Positions 37,515 to 47,667 of a stretch of DNA of 50,091 nucleotides are shown here, piece by piece. The number at the start of each line of letters is the position of its first letter. Position 1 is the first letter of the stretch. Source of the DNA: Rhodovulum steppense (lineage in GTDB: Bacteria; Pseudomonadota; Alphaproteobacteria; Rhodobacterales; Rhodobacteraceae); assembly GCF_004339675.1 (NCBI RefSeq), contig NZ_SLVM01000025.1, forward strand, positions 1-50,091. The letters are read 5' to 3'. The notes below the pieces were generated by a model. That model was not told where the DNA came from. It saw nothing but the letters and a program-made list of their open reading frames with translations, and searched no databases. The translations under genes were made by a program, and so were the position numbers.

Positions 37515-37961
37515 GTGCGGGGGGCTCGCCGTCATATCGCGCCGGTGGTGGCGCTGGCGCTGATGGCCGGGGCAGGCGCCTGCGCGCCCGATGTGCCGCC
37601 GCCCGCGCCCCAGCCCGATCTGGGCGTGGCGGCCCGCCCGGGCGAGCGGGCGCCGGCCTATCTGGGAGCCGAGGCAGCGCTTCTCAGCGCGGATCTGGTG
37701 AACATGGTCGTGCGGATGCGCGATCCGGAAAGCACCGCGACGATCGAGGCCTATGCGCGGTGCGCGGCGGCGAATTTCGCGCTGGTGCAGGGCATGGGCT
37801 TTCTGCGCCATGTGCGCACGCAGTTCGGGACGGAACGCGGCGGCGTGGTCACGGCCGATGCCGTTTACACGATGTCGACATCGCTGCCCCGCGGGGTCAG
37901 GACCATCGACGCCGAGGTGGTCGTGGCCGATTGCGTGGGGCGGGGAATACCGGCAGTCTGA
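37515..37961 (+). CDS. Probable lipoprotein between nuoG and nuoH
   Basis: A 148-residue protein with a GTG start 3 bases after nuoG, behind GGAGTA. The N-terminus [19 protein letters not shown] is a lipoprotein-type signal whose Cys23 would be the lipidation site; the -3 residue is Ala rather than the usual Leu. A Pro-rich spacer follows ([10 protein letters not shown]), then a helical body with two more cysteines ([16 protein letters not shown]). No family recognised. It is the third gene in this operon whose product would act outside the cytoplasm. Confidence 0.7.
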   Translation: MRGARRHIAPVVALALMAGAGACAPDVPPPAPQPDLGVAARPGERAPAYLGAEAALLSADLVNMVVRMRDPESTATIEAYARCAAANFALVQGMGFLRHVRTQFGTERGGVVTADAVYTMSTSLPRGVRTIDAEVVVADCVGRGIPAV

Positions 37962-37977
37962 GGGACGAAGGGACGAG

Positions 37978-39015
37978 ATGACGAATTTTCTGGATAGCGG
38001 GTTCGGACTGGCGCTGACGATCATGGCGCAGTCGCTGATGGTCATTGCCTTCGTGATGATCTCGCTGCTGTTTCTCGTCTATGGCGACCGCAAGATCTGG
38101 GCGGCGGTGCAGTTGCGCCGGGGGCCCAACGTGGTCGGCGCCTTCGGGCTGTTGCAGACGGTGGCCGATGCGCTGAAATATGTGGTCAAGGAGGTCGTCG
38201 TGCCCGCGGGTGCGGACCGACCCGTGTTCCTGCTGGCGCCGATGATCGCCTTTGTCATGGCGATGCTGGCCTGGGCGGTGATCCCGTTCTCGGACCGGCT
38301 GGTGCTGGCCGATATCAACGTGGCGATCCTTTATGTCCTCGCGATCTCCTCGCTCGAGGTCTACGGGGTCATCATGGGGGGCTGGGCCTCGAACTCGAAA
38401 TACCCGTTCCTCGGCTCGCTGCGCTCGGCGGCGCAGATGATCTCCTACGAGGTGTCGATCGGGCTCATCATCATCGGGGTGATCCTGTCCACCGGCAGCC
38501 TGAATTTCGGCGCCATCGTCGCGGCGCAGGATGGCAGTTTCGGGATCTTCTCGTGGTACTGGCTGCCGCATCTGCCCATGGTGTTCCTGTTCTTCATCTC
38601 GGCGCTGGCCGAGACGAACCGCCCGCCCTTCGACCTGCCCGAGGCCGAGTCCGAACTGGTGGCGGGCTATCAGGTCGAATATTCCTCGACGCCCTTCCTG
38701 CTGTTCATGGCGGGCGAGTATATCGCCATCTTCCTGATGTGCGCGCTGATGAGCCTGCTGTTCTTCGGCGGCTGGCTCTCGCCCATTCCGGGGCTGCCGG
38801 ACGGGGCGATCTGGATGGTGCTGAAGATGGCGGGGTTCTTCTTCCTCTTTGCCATGGTCAAGGCCATCGTGCCGCGCTACCGCTATGACCAGTTGATGCG
38901 GCTGGGCTGGAAGGTGTTCCTGCCGATGTCGCTGGCCTGGGTGGTGATCGTGGCGTTCCTTGCGAAATTCGAACTGTTCGGCGGCGCCTATGCCCGCTGG
39001 GCGGTGGGAGGCTGA
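37978..39015 (+). CDS. nuoH: NADH-quinone oxidoreductase subunit H
   Basis: Membrane subunit linking the peripheral arm to the proton pumps and lining the quinone tunnel. The 345-residue product has about eight hydrophobic helices, [37 protein letters not shown] and the acidic cytoplasmic loop [21 protein letters not shown] (about 211-231, known quinone-site region). The ATG at 37978 follows GAAGGGACGAG. It is followed one base later by the low-G+C 65-codon gene. Confidence 0.96.
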   Translation: MTNFLDSGFGLALTIMAQSLMVIAFVMISLLFLVYGDRKIWAAVQLRRGPNVVGAFGLLQTVADALKYVVKEVVVPAGADRPVFLLAPMIAFVMAMLAWAVIPFSDRLVLADINVAILYVLAISSLEVYGVIMGGWASNSKYPFLGSLRSAAQMISYEVSIGLIIIGVILSTGSLNFGAIVAAQDGSFGIFSWYWLPHLPMVFLFFISALAETNRPPFDLPEAESELVAGYQVEYSSTPFLLFMAGEYIAIFLMCALMSLLFFGGWLSPIPGLPDGAIWMVLKMAGFFFLFAMVKAIVPRYRYDQLMRLGWKVFLPMSLAWVVIVAFLAKFELFGGAYARWAVGG

Positions 39016-39016
39016 C

Positions 39017-39214
39017 ATGAGCAATGCACATCTGCGACCGCTAGCAGAGGCAATCAAAGAACTGAGCTTTGATGAGCTTTACGCTTTGGCTGACTGGATT
39101 CTGGCGAAGTATGATCCGGATTATTTCGCCGCGAAAAGCGAGGAAAAACAGGATCTTCTCTCGAAAGTGCTGAACAACATCGCGTCCGATGTGTTGGATG
39201 ACATTGGAGGCTGA
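39017..39214 (+). CDS. Low-G+C 65-residue protein between nuoH and nuoI
   Basis: Begins MSNAHLRPLAEAIKELSFDE and ends in NNIASDVLDDIGG. It is an acidic, mostly helical small protein with no cysteine, signal peptide or membrane segment. By my count the gene is about 48% G+C, with about 55% G/C at third positions. The nuo genes around it are far richer and use codons such as AAT, GCA, CTA and AAA rarely. GTGGGAGGCTGAC precedes the ATG at 39017, 2 bases after the nuoH stop, and nuoI starts 4 bases after its own stop, so it is neatly fitted into the operon. I recognise no family. Confidence 0.7.
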   Translation: MSNAHLRPLAEAIKELSFDELYALADWILAKYDPDYFAAKSEEKQDLLSKVLNNIASDVLDDIGG

Positions 39215-39217
39215 CCC

Positions 39218-39712
39218 ATGACCGCAATAGACTGGAAACGCGCCGGGAAATACTTCCTGCTGCTGGACTTCCTCGAAGGCTTCCGGCTGGGGATGAAATA
39301 CTTTCTCGCGCCCAAGGCGACGCTGAACTACCCCCATGAAAAGGGGCCGCTTTCCCCCCGGTTCCGCGGCGAACATGCGCTGCGCCGCTATCCCAATGGC
39401 GAGGAACGCTGCATCGCCTGCAAGCTGTGCGAGGCGATCTGCCCGGCGCAGGCGATCACCATCGACGCGGAACCGCGTGCCGACGGGTCGCGCCGGACCA
39501 CGCGCTATGACATCGACATGACGAAATGCATCTATTGCGGCTTCTGCCAGGAGGCCTGTCCGGTGGATGCCATCGTCGAAGGCCCGAATTTCGAGTTCGC
39601 CACCGAAACCCGCGAGGAACTGTTCTACGACAAGCAGAAACTGCTTGAGAACGGCGACCGCTGGGAAGCCGAGATCGCCCGCAACCTCGAACTGGATGCA
39701 CCCTACCGATGA
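39218..39712 (+). CDS. nuoI: NADH-quinone oxidoreductase subunit I
   Basis: Peripheral subunit with two 4Fe-4S clusters (N6a, N6b) passing electrons to NuoB. The 164-residue product has C65, C68, C71, C75 ([12 protein letters not shown]) and C104, C107, C110, C114 ([12 protein letters not shown]), and the N-terminal amphipathic segment [24 protein letters not shown] precedes the ATG. The stop overlaps the next gene by ATGA. Confidence 0.97.
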   Translation: MTAIDWKRAGKYFLLLDFLEGFRLGMKYFLAPKATLNYPHEKGPLSPRFRGEHALRRYPNGEERCIACKLCEAICPAQAITIDAEPRADGSRRTTRYDIDMTKCIYCGFCQEACPVDAIVEGPNFEFATETREELFYDKQKLLENGDRWEAEIARNLELDAPYR

Positions 39713-40125
39713 GCGGATACGCCAAACTCTTCGAACAGATGCTCGAGCAAAGCCACAAGATGGCCCGCGCCTTCAACCCGGCGCTGGAAAGCTTTCAGGT
39801 GCATGGCTTCGACAAGCTGATCCCCACCATGCCCAAGGACTTCATCGAAATGATGTGGGGCAACACCTTCAACCGCGAGGGGCTGGATGCCAAGACGCGG
39901 CTGCTGGTGGTGCTGGCGGGGCTGACGGTGCTGGGCGCGCAGGCCGACACCCAGTTCAAGCTGACCGTGCGCCACGCGCTGGAGGCGGGGGCCACCGAGC
40001 GCGAGATCGCCGAAGTGATCTACCAGATGGCGATGCTGGGCGGCATCCCGGCGATGACGCGCGCGCTGGAACTGGCGCAAACCGTGTTCGACGAGCGCCA
40101 CAGGAACGAGGAGGACGGCGGATGA
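39709..40125 (+). CDS. Carboxymuconolactone decarboxylase-like protein inside the nuo operon
   Basis: A 138-residue all-helical CMD/AhpD-superfamily protein, with the core [59 protein letters not shown] (known by [14 protein letters not shown] and [15 protein letters not shown]). It lacks the CxxC of AhpD, so a peroxidase or disulphide role is unlikely, and no aromatic-degradation genes are near. It overlaps nuoI and nuoJ by ATGA at both ends, meaning tightly coupled translation with complex I. Role unknown. Confidence 0.82.
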   Translation: MSGYAKLFEQMLEQSHKMARAFNPALESFQVHGFDKLIPTMPKDFIEMMWGNTFNREGLDAKTRLLVVLAGLTVLGAQADTQFKLTVRHALEAGATEREIAEVIYQMAMLGGIPAMTRALELAQTVFDERHRNEEDGG

Positions 40126-40736
40126 GCGTCGCGGATTTCGCATTCTACTGCTTTGCCTCGGTCACCGTTGCCTCTGGGCTGTTCGTGGTGCTGGCGCGCA
40201 ACCCGGTCCATTCGGTGCTGTGGCTGATCCTGGCCTTCCTGTCCTCGGCGGGGCTGTTCGTTCTCCTGGGGGCCGAGTTCGTGGCGATGCTGCTGGTCAT
40301 CGTCTATGTCGGCGCGGTGGCGGTGCTGTTCCTGTTCGTGGTGATGATGCTTGATGTCGATTTCTCCGAGCTCAAGGCCCGGATGGCGGCCTATTTCCCA
40401 ATCGCGGCGCTGATCGGGGCGGTCTTCCTGGCGCAGCTCGTGATGGTGTTCGGCGTCTGGCAAAGCTCGGACGGGGCGGCGCAATTGCGCGGCGCACCCA
40501 CGCCCGACCCGGCCGAGGTGCATAACACCAAGGCGCTGGGGAACCTGCTTTACGACCAGTATATTCACCTGTTCCAGACCGCGGGGCTGATCCTGCTGGT
40601 GGCGATGATCGGGGCGATCGTGCTGACGCTGCGCCACCGGACCGATGTCAAGCGGCAGGACGTGCTGGCGCAGATGTATCGCGATCCGGCGCGGGCGATG
40701 GAACTCAAGGACGTGAAACCGGGGCAGGGTCTTTGA
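40122..40736 (+). CDS. nuoJ: NADH-quinone oxidoreductase subunit J
   Basis: Membrane subunit next to NuoH and NuoK. The 204-residue product has five hydrophobic helices, including the conserved [32 protein letters not shown] stretch (helix 3 region, known by [14 protein letters not shown]). The ATG at 40122 overlaps the preceding stop. The C-terminal cytoplasmic tail is charged. A 46-base gap precedes nuoK. Confidence 0.95.
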   Translation: MSVADFAFYCFASVTVASGLFVVLARNPVHSVLWLILAFLSSAGLFVLLGAEFVAMLLVIVYVGAVAVLFLFVVMMLDVDFSELKARMAAYFPIAALIGAVFLAQLVMVFGVWQSSDGAAQLRGAPTPDPAEVHNTKALGNLLYDQYIHLFQTAGLILLVAMIGAIVLTLRHRTDVKRQDVLAQMYRDPARAMELKDVKPGQGL

Positions 40737-40782
40737 CCCCGGATCGCAGGAACAGGCGGGCAGCAACGCCCGGAGGGACGGA

Positions 40783-41088
40783 ATGATCGGACTGGAACAT
40801 TACCTGACGGTGGCCGCGGCGCTTTTCGTCATCGCCATATTCGGCATCTTCGTGAACCGAAAGAATGTCATCGTCATCCTGATGTCGATCGAACTGATGC
40901 TGCTGTCGGTCAACATAAACCTTGTCGCCTTTTCGGCCTATCTGGGCGATCTGGTGGGGCAGGTGTTTACCATGTTCGTCCTGACCGTCGCCGCTGCCGA
41001 GGCCGCCATCGGCCTTGCGATCCTCGTGTGCTTCTACCGCAACCGCGGCTCCATCGCGGTGGACGATGTCAACGTGATGAAGGGGTAG
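40783..41088 (+). CDS. nuoK: NADH-quinone oxidoreductase subunit K
   Basis: Three-helix membrane subunit of 101 residues, with the conserved [19 protein letters not shown] (buried Glu of helix 2) and [15 protein letters not shown] (second buried Glu). CGGAGGGACGGA precedes the ATG at 40783. nuoL begins 4 bases after its stop. Confidence 0.96.
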   Translation: MIGLEHYLTVAAALFVIAIFGIFVNRKNVIVILMSIELMLLSVNINLVAFSAYLGDLVGQVFTMFVLTVAAAEAAIGLAILVCFYRNRGSIAVDDVNVMKG

Positions 41089-41092
41089 GCGC

Positions 41093-43117
41093 ATGGAAAA
41101 GATCATCCTCTTTGCCCCCCTGATCGGCGCCATCCTGTGCGGGTTCGGCTGGCGTTTCCTTGGCGAGAAGGCCGCGCTCTGGACCACGACGGGCCTTGTG
41201 TTTCTGGCGATGCTGTTCTCCTGGGTGGTGTTCCTGGGCTTTGACGGCGAGACGCGGCAGGTCGAGATCTTCCGCTGGATCGAAAGCGGCAGCATGGTCG
41301 CCGACTGGGCGATCCGGGTGGACCGGCTGACCGCGATCATGCTGGTCGTGGTCACGACCGTCTCGGCCTTCGTGCACCTCTACAGCTTCGGCTACATGGA
41401 TCACGACCCCGAATGGCGCGAGGGCGAGGTCTACAAGCCGCGCTTCTTCGCCTATCTGTCCTTCTTCACCTTCACCATGCTGGCACTGGTGACGGCGGAC
41501 AACATCGTGCAGCTTTTCTTCGGCTGGGAAGGGGTGGGCGTCGCTTCGTACCTGCTGATCGGGTTCTATTACCGCAAGCCCTCGGCCAATGCCGCCGCGA
41601 TCAAGGCGTTCGTGGTCAACCGGGTGGGCGATTTCGGCTTCCTTCTGGGCATCTTCGCGCTGTTCTTCCTGGTCGACTCGGTCAATTTCGACGACATCTT
41701 TGCCGCCGCGCCGACCATCGCGCAGACCGATCTGACCTTCCTCAACGGCACCTGGAACGCGGCCAATGTGGTGGGCGTGCTGCTGTTCATCGGGGCGATG
41801 GGCAAATCCGCGCAACTGTTGCTGCACACCTGGCTGCCTGACGCGATGGAGGGGCCGACGCCCGTTTCCGCCCTGATCCATGCCGCGACCATGGTGACGG
41901 CGGGGGTGTTCCTGATGTCGCGCATGTCGCCCATCCTGGAATTCGCCCCCGATGCGCAGACCATGATCGTGGTGGTGGGGGCTGCGACCGCCTTCTTTGC
42001 CGCGACCGTGGGGCTGGTGCAGAACGACATCAAGCGGGTGATCGCCTATTCGACCTGTTCGCAACTGGGCTACATGTTCGTTGCGGTCGGCGTGGGCGTC
42101 TATTCGGCGGCGATGTTCCACCTGTTCACCCATGCCTTCTTCAAGGCGCTTCTGTTCCTTGGCGCGGGCTCGGTCATCCATGCGATGCACCACGAACAGG
42201 ACATGCGCCGCTATGGCGGGCTGAAGGACAAGATCCCCTATACCTTCTGGGCCATGCTCATCGGCACGCTGGCGATCACCGGGGTCGGGATCCCGCTGAC
42301 CCATATCGGCTTTGCCGGCTTCCTGTCGAAGGACGCAATCATCGAAAGCGCCTGGGGCGGCGGGGCGACCTGGGCGTTCTGGACGCTGGTGTTCGCCGCG
42401 GCCATGACCAGCTTCTATTCCTGGCGGCTGATGTTCCTGACCTTCTGGGGCACGCCCCGGGGCGACAAGCACACCCACGAACATGCTCATGAAAGCCCCA
42501 GGACCATGCTGATCCCGCTGGGCGTGCTGAGCATGGGCGCTGTGGTCGCGGGCATGGTCTGGTTCTCGGGCTTCTTCGGCAGCCAGGAGCAGGTCAACCG
42601 CTTCTACGGCATTCCCAGCCCAGAGATCGCCGCCGTCGATGGCACGCCCGAGCATGCGCTGCCCGGTCAGGGCGCGCTTTACATGGCGCCGGACAATGAC
42701 GTGATGGCGCAGGCAAAGGCTGCCCCGAAATGGGTCAAGTCCGCGCCCTTCCTGGCGATGCTGCTGGGGCTCGGGATCGCCTACATGTTCTATATCGGCG
42801 CCCCCGGCCTGCCCGAACGCACGACGCGAAGCTTCCGGCCGCTTTATCTGTTCCTGCTCAACAAGTGGTATTTCGACGAGCTGTTCGACGCCATCTTCGT
42901 GCGCCCGGCGAAAAGCATCGGCCGCGCCTTGTGGAAAGGGGGCGATGGCAGCGTGATCGACGGCGCGGTGAACGGGGTCTCGATGGGGATCGTGCCGTTC
43001 TTCACCCGCGTCGCGGGGCGGCTGCAATCGGGTTACCTCTACCACTACGCCTTTGCGATGGTGATCGGCATTGCCCTTCTCATCACCTGGATGATGCTGA
43101 CCGGGGGGGCCGAGTGA
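41093..43117 (+). CDS. nuoL: NADH-quinone oxidoreductase subunit L
   Basis: Distal antiporter-like proton pump of complex I. The 674-residue product has [50 protein letters not shown] (abbreviated [20 protein letters not shown]), [22 protein letters not shown], and the long C-terminal part that forms the lateral helix along the membrane arm. A His-rich segment (HTHEHAHES) lies in the last third. It overlaps nuoM by one base (TGATG). Confidence 0.96.
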   Translation: MEKIILFAPLIGAILCGFGWRFLGEKAALWTTTGLVFLAMLFSWVVFLGFDGETRQVEIFRWIESGSMVADWAIRVDRLTAIMLVVVTTVSAFVHLYSFGYMDHDPEWREGEVYKPRFFAYLSFFTFTMLALVTADNIVQLFFGWEGVGVASYLLIGFYYRKPSANAAAIKAFVVNRVGDFGFLLGIFALFFLVDSVNFDDIFAAAPTIAQTDLTFLNGTWNAANVVGVLLFIGAMGKSAQLLLHTWLPDAMEGPTPVSALIHAATMVTAGVFLMSRMSPILEFAPDAQTMIVVVGAATAFFAATVGLVQNDIKRVIAYSTCSQLGYMFVAVGVGVYSAAMFHLFTHAFFKALLFLGAGSVIHAMHHEQDMRRYGGLKDKIPYTFWAMLIGTLAITGVGIPLTHIGFAGFLSKDAIIESAWGGGATWAFWTLVFAAAMTSFYSWRLMFLTFWGTPRGDKHTHEHAHESPRTMLIPLGVLSMGAVVAGMVWFSGFFGSQEQVNRFYGIPSPEIAAVDGTPEHALPGQGALYMAPDNDVMAQAKAAPKWVKSAPFLAMLLGLGIAYMFYIGAPGLPERTTRSFRPLYLFLLNKWYFDELFDAIFVRPAKSIGRALWKGGDGSVIDGAVNGVSMGIVPFFTRVAGRLQSGYLYHYAFAMVIGIALLITWMMLTGGAE

Positions 43118-44658
43118 TGGAAAACCTTCTGTCGATCATCATCTTCACGCCGCTGATCGCCGCCCTGATCCTGGCCGTGTTCCTGCGCGGCGAGGATGCG
43201 GCGGCACAGCGGAACGCCAAGTGGCTGGCGCTGATCGCGACCACCGCGACCTTCCTGATCTCGCTCTTCGTGCTGTTCGGCTTTGATCCGTCGAACCCCG
43301 ATTTCCAGTTCGTCGAGGACCGGGAATGGCTGATGGGGCTGCGCTACAAGATGGGCGTGGACGGTATTTCGGTGCTGTTCGTGATGCTGACGACCTTCCT
43401 CATGCCGCTGACCATCGCGGCCTGCTGGGACGTGACCCATCGCGTCAAGGAATACATGATCGCGTTCCTCGTGCTGGAAACGCTGATGATCGGCGTCTTC
43501 ACCGCGCTCGATCTGGTGCTGTTCTACCTGTTCTTCGAGGGCGGGCTGATCCCGATGTTCCTGATCATCGGCATCTGGGGCGGCAAGGAACGCATCTATG
43601 CCACCTTCAAGTTCTTCCTCTACACCTTCCTCGGCTCGGTGCTGATGCTGGTGGCGATGGTGGCGATGTTCGTCGATGCGGGCACCACCGACATTCCCAC
43701 ACTCCTGCGGCATGAATTCAGCGCGGGCAGCCTGTCCTTTGCGGGACGCGAGATCGTGGGCGGCATGCAGACCCTGCTGTGGCTGGCCTTCTTCGCGAGC
43801 TTCGCGGTCAAGATGCCGATGTGGCCGGTCCATACCTGGCTGCCCGATGCCCACGTTCAGGCGCCCACCGCGGGATCGGTCGTGCTGGCCGCGATCCTGC
43901 TGAAGATGGGGGGCTACGGCTTCCTGCGCTTCAGCCTGCCGATGTTTCCGGTTGCCTCCGACATCTGGGCGCCGTTGGTGTTCTGGCTCTCCGCCATCGC
44001 GGTGGTCTATGCCTCGCTCGTGGCGCTGGCGCAGTCCGACATGAAGAAGCTGATCGCCTATTCCTCGGTCGCGCATATGGGCTTCGTGACCATGGGCATC
44101 TTTGCCGCGAACCAGCAGGGCGTGGACGGGGCGATCTTCCAGATGATCAGCCACGGCTTCATCTCGGGCGCGCTGTTCCTGTGCGTTGGCGTGCTCTATG
44201 ACCGGATGCACACGCGCGAGATCGACGCCTATGGCGGGCTCGTGAACCGGATGCCGACCTATGCCTTCGTTTTCATGCTGTTCACCATGGCCAATGTCGG
44301 GCTGCCCGGCACATCGGGCTTCGTGGGCGAGTTCCTGACGCTGGCGGGCGTGTTCCAGGTGAACACCTGGGTCGCTGCGGTGGCCTGTACGGGCGTGATC
44401 CTGTCGGCGGGCTATGCGCTGTGGCTTTATCGCCGGGTGGTGTTCGGCGGGCTCATCAAGGAAAGCCTCAAGGCGATCCGCGACATGAACCTGCGCGAAC
44501 GGGCGATCTTTGCGCCGCTGGTGGCGATGACGCTGCTTCTGGGCGTCTACCCGGCGCTGGTCACCGATATCGTCGGCCCCTCGGTCGAGGCGCTGTTGTC
44601 CAACTACCAGACCGCGCTAAACGCGGCCGAGGCCGCCACGCGGCTGGCGCAGAACTGA
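43117..44658 (+). CDS. nuoM: NADH-quinone oxidoreductase subunit M
   Basis: Second antiporter-like pump subunit. The 513-residue product shows [44 protein letters not shown] (conserved Glu), [40 protein letters not shown] and [15 protein letters not shown]. The ATG at 43117 overlaps the nuoL stop. Confidence 0.96.
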   Translation: MENLLSIIIFTPLIAALILAVFLRGEDAAAQRNAKWLALIATTATFLISLFVLFGFDPSNPDFQFVEDREWLMGLRYKMGVDGISVLFVMLTTFLMPLTIAACWDVTHRVKEYMIAFLVLETLMIGVFTALDLVLFYLFFEGGLIPMFLIIGIWGGKERIYATFKFFLYTFLGSVLMLVAMVAMFVDAGTTDIPTLLRHEFSAGSLSFAGREIVGGMQTLLWLAFFASFAVKMPMWPVHTWLPDAHVQAPTAGSVVLAAILLKMGGYGFLRFSLPMFPVASDIWAPLVFWLSAIAVVYASLVALAQSDMKKLIAYSSVAHMGFVTMGIFAANQQGVDGAIFQMISHGFISGALFLCVGVLYDRMHTREIDAYGGLVNRMPTYAFVFMLFTMANVGLPGTSGFVGEFLTLAGVFQVNTWVAAVACTGVILSAGYALWLYRRVVFGGLIKESLKAIRDMNLRERAIFAPLVAMTLLLGVYPALVTDIVGPSVEALLSNYQTALNAAEAATRLAQN

Positions 44659-44668
44659 GGGGACCGCG

Positions 44669-46111
44669 ATGATCTCTGACGATCTTTCCGTTGTGCTGCC
44701 CGAGATTGCGCTGGCCGTCTATGCCATGGTCGCGCTTCTGGCGGCGGTCTACACCGCCAAGGACAAGGCCGCGCCGGTTCTGATCTGGACCACCTCGGCG
44801 GTCTTCTTCGGCCTTGCCGTCTGGCTGGGTATGAGCGCGGGCGGAACCCGCACCGCCTTTGGCGGCGCCATCGTGGATGACGCTTTCGCGCGCTTTGCCA
44901 AGGTGGTGATCCTGATTTCGGCCGGGGCGGTGCTGCTGATGAGCACCGAGCATCTGCGCCGCTCGCGCGCCCTGATGTTCGAGTTTCCCATCCTCATCAC
45001 GCTGGCTGTGGTCGGCATGATGCTGATGGTCTCGGCCGCCGACCTGATGACGCTCTACATGGGCCTCGAATTGCAAGCGCTCTCGCTTTACGTCGTGGCG
45101 GCGATGCGGCGCGACAGCCTGAAATCGACCGAGGCGGGACTGAAATATTTCGTCCTCGGCGCGCTGTCCTCGGGCCTGCTGCTGTATGGCGCCTCGCTGA
45201 TCTATGGCTATTCGGGCACGACGCTGTTTGCGGGCATCCTCTCGACCATCGAGGGGGGTGAGATGCCGCTGGGCCTGCTGATCGGGCTCGTGTTCCTCAT
45301 CACCGGGCTTGCCTTCAAGGTCTCGGCGGTGCCGTTCCACATGTGGACGCCCGATGTCTATGAGGGCGCGCCGACGCCAGTCACCGCCTTCTTCGCGACC
45401 GCGCCCAAGATGGCGGCCATGGCGCTGTTCGCCCGCGTGCTGCACGAGGCGTTCGGCTCCGTGCCGGGCGATTGGGGGCAGGTGATCGCGGTCCTGTCGC
45501 TTCTGTCGATGGTGCTGGGTGCGGTTGCCGCGATCGGGCAGCGCAACATCAAGCGGCTGATGGCCTATTCCTCGATCGCGCATATGGGCTATGCGCTGAT
45601 GGGGCTGGCGGCGGGCACGCAACTGGGTGTGCAGGCGATGCTGGTCTACATGGCGATCTACATCACCATGAGCGTGGGCACCTTCGCCTTCATCCTGTCG
45701 ATGCAGAAGGATGGCCAGCCCGTGACCGATATCCGCAGCCTGAACATGTTCGCCTCGCGCGAACCGGCCAAGGCGCTGGCGATGCTGGTCCTGCTGTTCA
45801 GCCTGGCGGGCGTGCCGCCGCTGGTGGGCTTCTTCGGCAAGTTCTATGTCGTTCGCGCGGCGGTCGATGCCGGGCTCGTGTGGCTGGCGGTGGCGGGGGT
45901 GATCGCCTCGGTCGTGGGGGCGTTCTACTACCTGCGCATCGTCTTCTACATGTATTTCGGCGAAGAGGGCGAGCCCCGGCTGGATGGCGCGATGCCCCCC
46001 GTCCTTTGGGGGTTCCTGATGGTTTCGGCCTTTGCGATGGTGGCCGGCGTCATCAACCTGTTCGGGATCGAGGGGCTGGCACTGAGCGCGGCGCAGACCC
46101 TTGTCAACTGA
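44669..46111 (+). CDS. nuoN: NADH-quinone oxidoreductase subunit N
   Basis: Third antiporter-like pump subunit. The 480-residue product shows [20 protein letters not shown] (conserved Glu), [42 protein letters not shown] and [30 protein letters not shown] precedes the ATG. It is the last nuo gene; the biotin ligase gene starts within its final codons. Confidence 0.96.
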   Translation: MISDDLSVVLPEIALAVYAMVALLAAVYTAKDKAAPVLIWTTSAVFFGLAVWLGMSAGGTRTAFGGAIVDDAFARFAKVVILISAGAVLLMSTEHLRRSRALMFEFPILITLAVVGMMLMVSAADLMTLYMGLELQALSLYVVAAMRRDSLKSTEAGLKYFVLGALSSGLLLYGASLIYGYSGTTLFAGILSTIEGGEMPLGLLIGLVFLITGLAFKVSAVPFHMWTPDVYEGAPTPVTAFFATAPKMAAMALFARVLHEAFGSVPGDWGQVIAVLSLLSMVLGAVAAIGQRNIKRLMAYSSIAHMGYALMGLAAGTQLGVQAMLVYMAIYITMSVGTFAFILSMQKDGQPVTDIRSLNMFASREPAKALAMLVLLFSLAGVPPLVGFFGKFYVVRAAVDAGLVWLAVAGVIASVVGAFYYLRIVFYMYFGEEGEPRLDGAMPPVLWGFLMVSAFAMVAGVINLFGIEGLALSAAQTLVN

Positions 46112-46877
46112 GCCCGGCGCCGGGCAGGGCGGCTGGCACTGGCCGTCGGGCCATGACCTGATCCTGCTCGACGAGGTCGACAGCACCATGGCCGAGGCCC
46201 GCCGCCGCGCGCCGCTGCCGCGGCCAACCTGGATCGTCGCCCGCCGCCAGAATGCCGCGGTGGGCCGTCGCGGCCGGGCCTGGGCCGCGCCCGAGGGCAA
46301 CCTGTCGGCCACCCTGGTCATCGACCCCGGCTGCCCGCCCGCGCAGGCTGCCCTCTATTCCTTCGTTGCCTCCTACGCGCTGTTCGCGACGCTGACGGCC
46401 TATGTGGACGACCACGCGCAGATCGCGCTGAAATGGCCCAATGACGTGCTGCTGCGGGGCGGCAAGCTGGCGGGCATCCTGCTGGAATCGGACGGGGCGG
46501 GGGGGCGCGTCGCGCGGCTGGCCATCGGGATCGGGGTGAACCTGAACACCGCGCCCGCCGCCGTCGCGGTCGAGCTGCGCGGGCTGGCCCCCGTCACGCT
46601 GGCCGAACTGACGGGCGAACCGGTCGATCCGCTGGAATTCCTGGCCTTCCTCGCCGAACATTTCGCCCACCAAGACCGGTTCTTTCGCCGCCACGGCTTC
46701 GGCCCTCTGCGCGCCGCCTGGCTCGACCGAGCCGCGCGGCTGGGCCAGACCATCACCGCGCGCACCGGCACCGAGGAGCTGACCGGGACTTTCGTCACGG
46801 TGGACGAGGACGGCCAGCTTGTCCTAGAGACGGCGGGCGGGCGGCGCAGCATCGCCGCGGCCGACGTGTTCTTCTGA
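46101..46877 (+). CDS. birA: Biotin--[acetyl-CoA-carboxylase] ligase
   Basis: Activates biotin with ATP and attaches it to carboxylase lysines, such as the methylcrotonyl-CoA carboxylase in this window. The 258-residue product has the biotinyl-AMP loop GRRGRAW (55-61), the KWPNDVLL motif with the catalytic Lys, and GVNLNTAP. There is no N-terminal helix-turn-helix, so unlike E. coli BirA it is an enzyme only. The start is set at a TTG (46101) within the end of nuoN, as the first internal ATG (residue 30) would remove the start of the catalytic fold; translation is probably coupled to nuoN. The start is the weakest part of the call. Confidence 0.9.
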   Translation: MSTEPGAGQGGWHWPSGHDLILLDEVDSTMAEARRRAPLPRPTWIVARRQNAAVGRRGRAWAAPEGNLSATLVIDPGCPPAQAALYSFVASYALFATLTAYVDDHAQIALKWPNDVLLRGGKLAGILLESDGAGGRVARLAIGIGVNLNTAPAAVAVELRGLAPVTLAELTGEPVDPLEFLAFLAEHFAHQDRFFRRHGFGPLRAAWLDRAARLGQTITARTGTEELTGTFVTVDEDGQLVLETAGGRRSIAAADVFF

Positions 46878-46887
46878 AGGGCGACGC

Positions 46888-47667
46888 ATGCTTCTGTGCA
46901 TCGACTGCGGCAATACCAATACCGTCTTCTCGATCTGGAATGGCGAACGATTCCTGTGCACGCTCAGGACCGCGACCGAGCATACACGCACGGCGGATCA
47001 GTATTTCGTCTGGTTCTCGACGCTGATGCAGCATCACGGAATCCGGCCCGAGATCACCGATGTCATCATCTCGTCCACCGTGCCGCGCGTCGTCTTCAAC
47101 CTGCGCGTCTTTGCCGACCGCTTCTTCAACGCGCGCCCTCTGGTCGTGGGCAAGCCCGATTGCCTGCTGCCACATGCGCCGCGCGTGGACCAGGGCACGA
47201 ATGTCGGCCCGGACCGGCTGGTGAACACCGCGGGAGCTTTTGACCGGCACGGCGGCGACCTGATCGTGGTCGATTTCGGTACCGCCACCACCTTTGACGT
47301 GGTGGCCCATGACGGGGCCTATATCGGCGGCGTGATCGCTCCCGGGGTGAACCTGTCGCTGGAAGCGCTGCACATGGCGGCCGCTGCGCTGCCGCATGTC
47401 GACGTGACGAAACCCCAGTCGGTGATCGGCACGAATACGGTTGCCTGCATGCAGTCAGGCGTGTTCTGGGGCTATGTCGGTCTCGTGCGCGAGATCTGCT
47501 CGCGGATCCGGGGCGAATACGACCGGCCCATGCGCATCATTGGCACCGGTGGGCTCGCGTCGTTGTTCGCGCAGGCCGATGTGCTATTTGACACCATCGA
47601 GGATGACCTGACCATGCACGGCCTGACCGTGATCCATGCCTACAACAAGGAAAACGGGGCAGAATGA
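46888..47667 (+). CDS. coaX: Type III pantothenate kinase
   Basis: First enzyme of coenzyme A synthesis, phosphorylating pantothenate; a member of the ASKHA fold that needs a monovalent cation and is not inhibited by CoA. The 259-residue product has the phosphate loop LCIDCGNTNTVFSIW (3-17), GTNVGPDRLVNTAGAF, VVDFGTATTFDVV and the GGVIAPGVNLSLEAL region. It starts 10 bases after birA and overlaps the ribonuclease J gene by ATGA. This order after nuoN is common in alphaproteobacteria. Confidence 0.95.
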   Translation: MLLCIDCGNTNTVFSIWNGERFLCTLRTATEHTRTADQYFVWFSTLMQHHGIRPEITDVIISSTVPRVVFNLRVFADRFFNARPLVVGKPDCLLPHAPRVDQGTNVGPDRLVNTAGAFDRHGGDLIVVDFGTATTFDVVAHDGAYIGGVIAPGVNLSLEALHMAAAALPHVDVTKPQSVIGTNTVACMQSGVFWGYVGLVREICSRIRGEYDRPMRIIGTGGLASLFAQADVLFDTIEDDLTMHGLTVIHAYNKENGAE

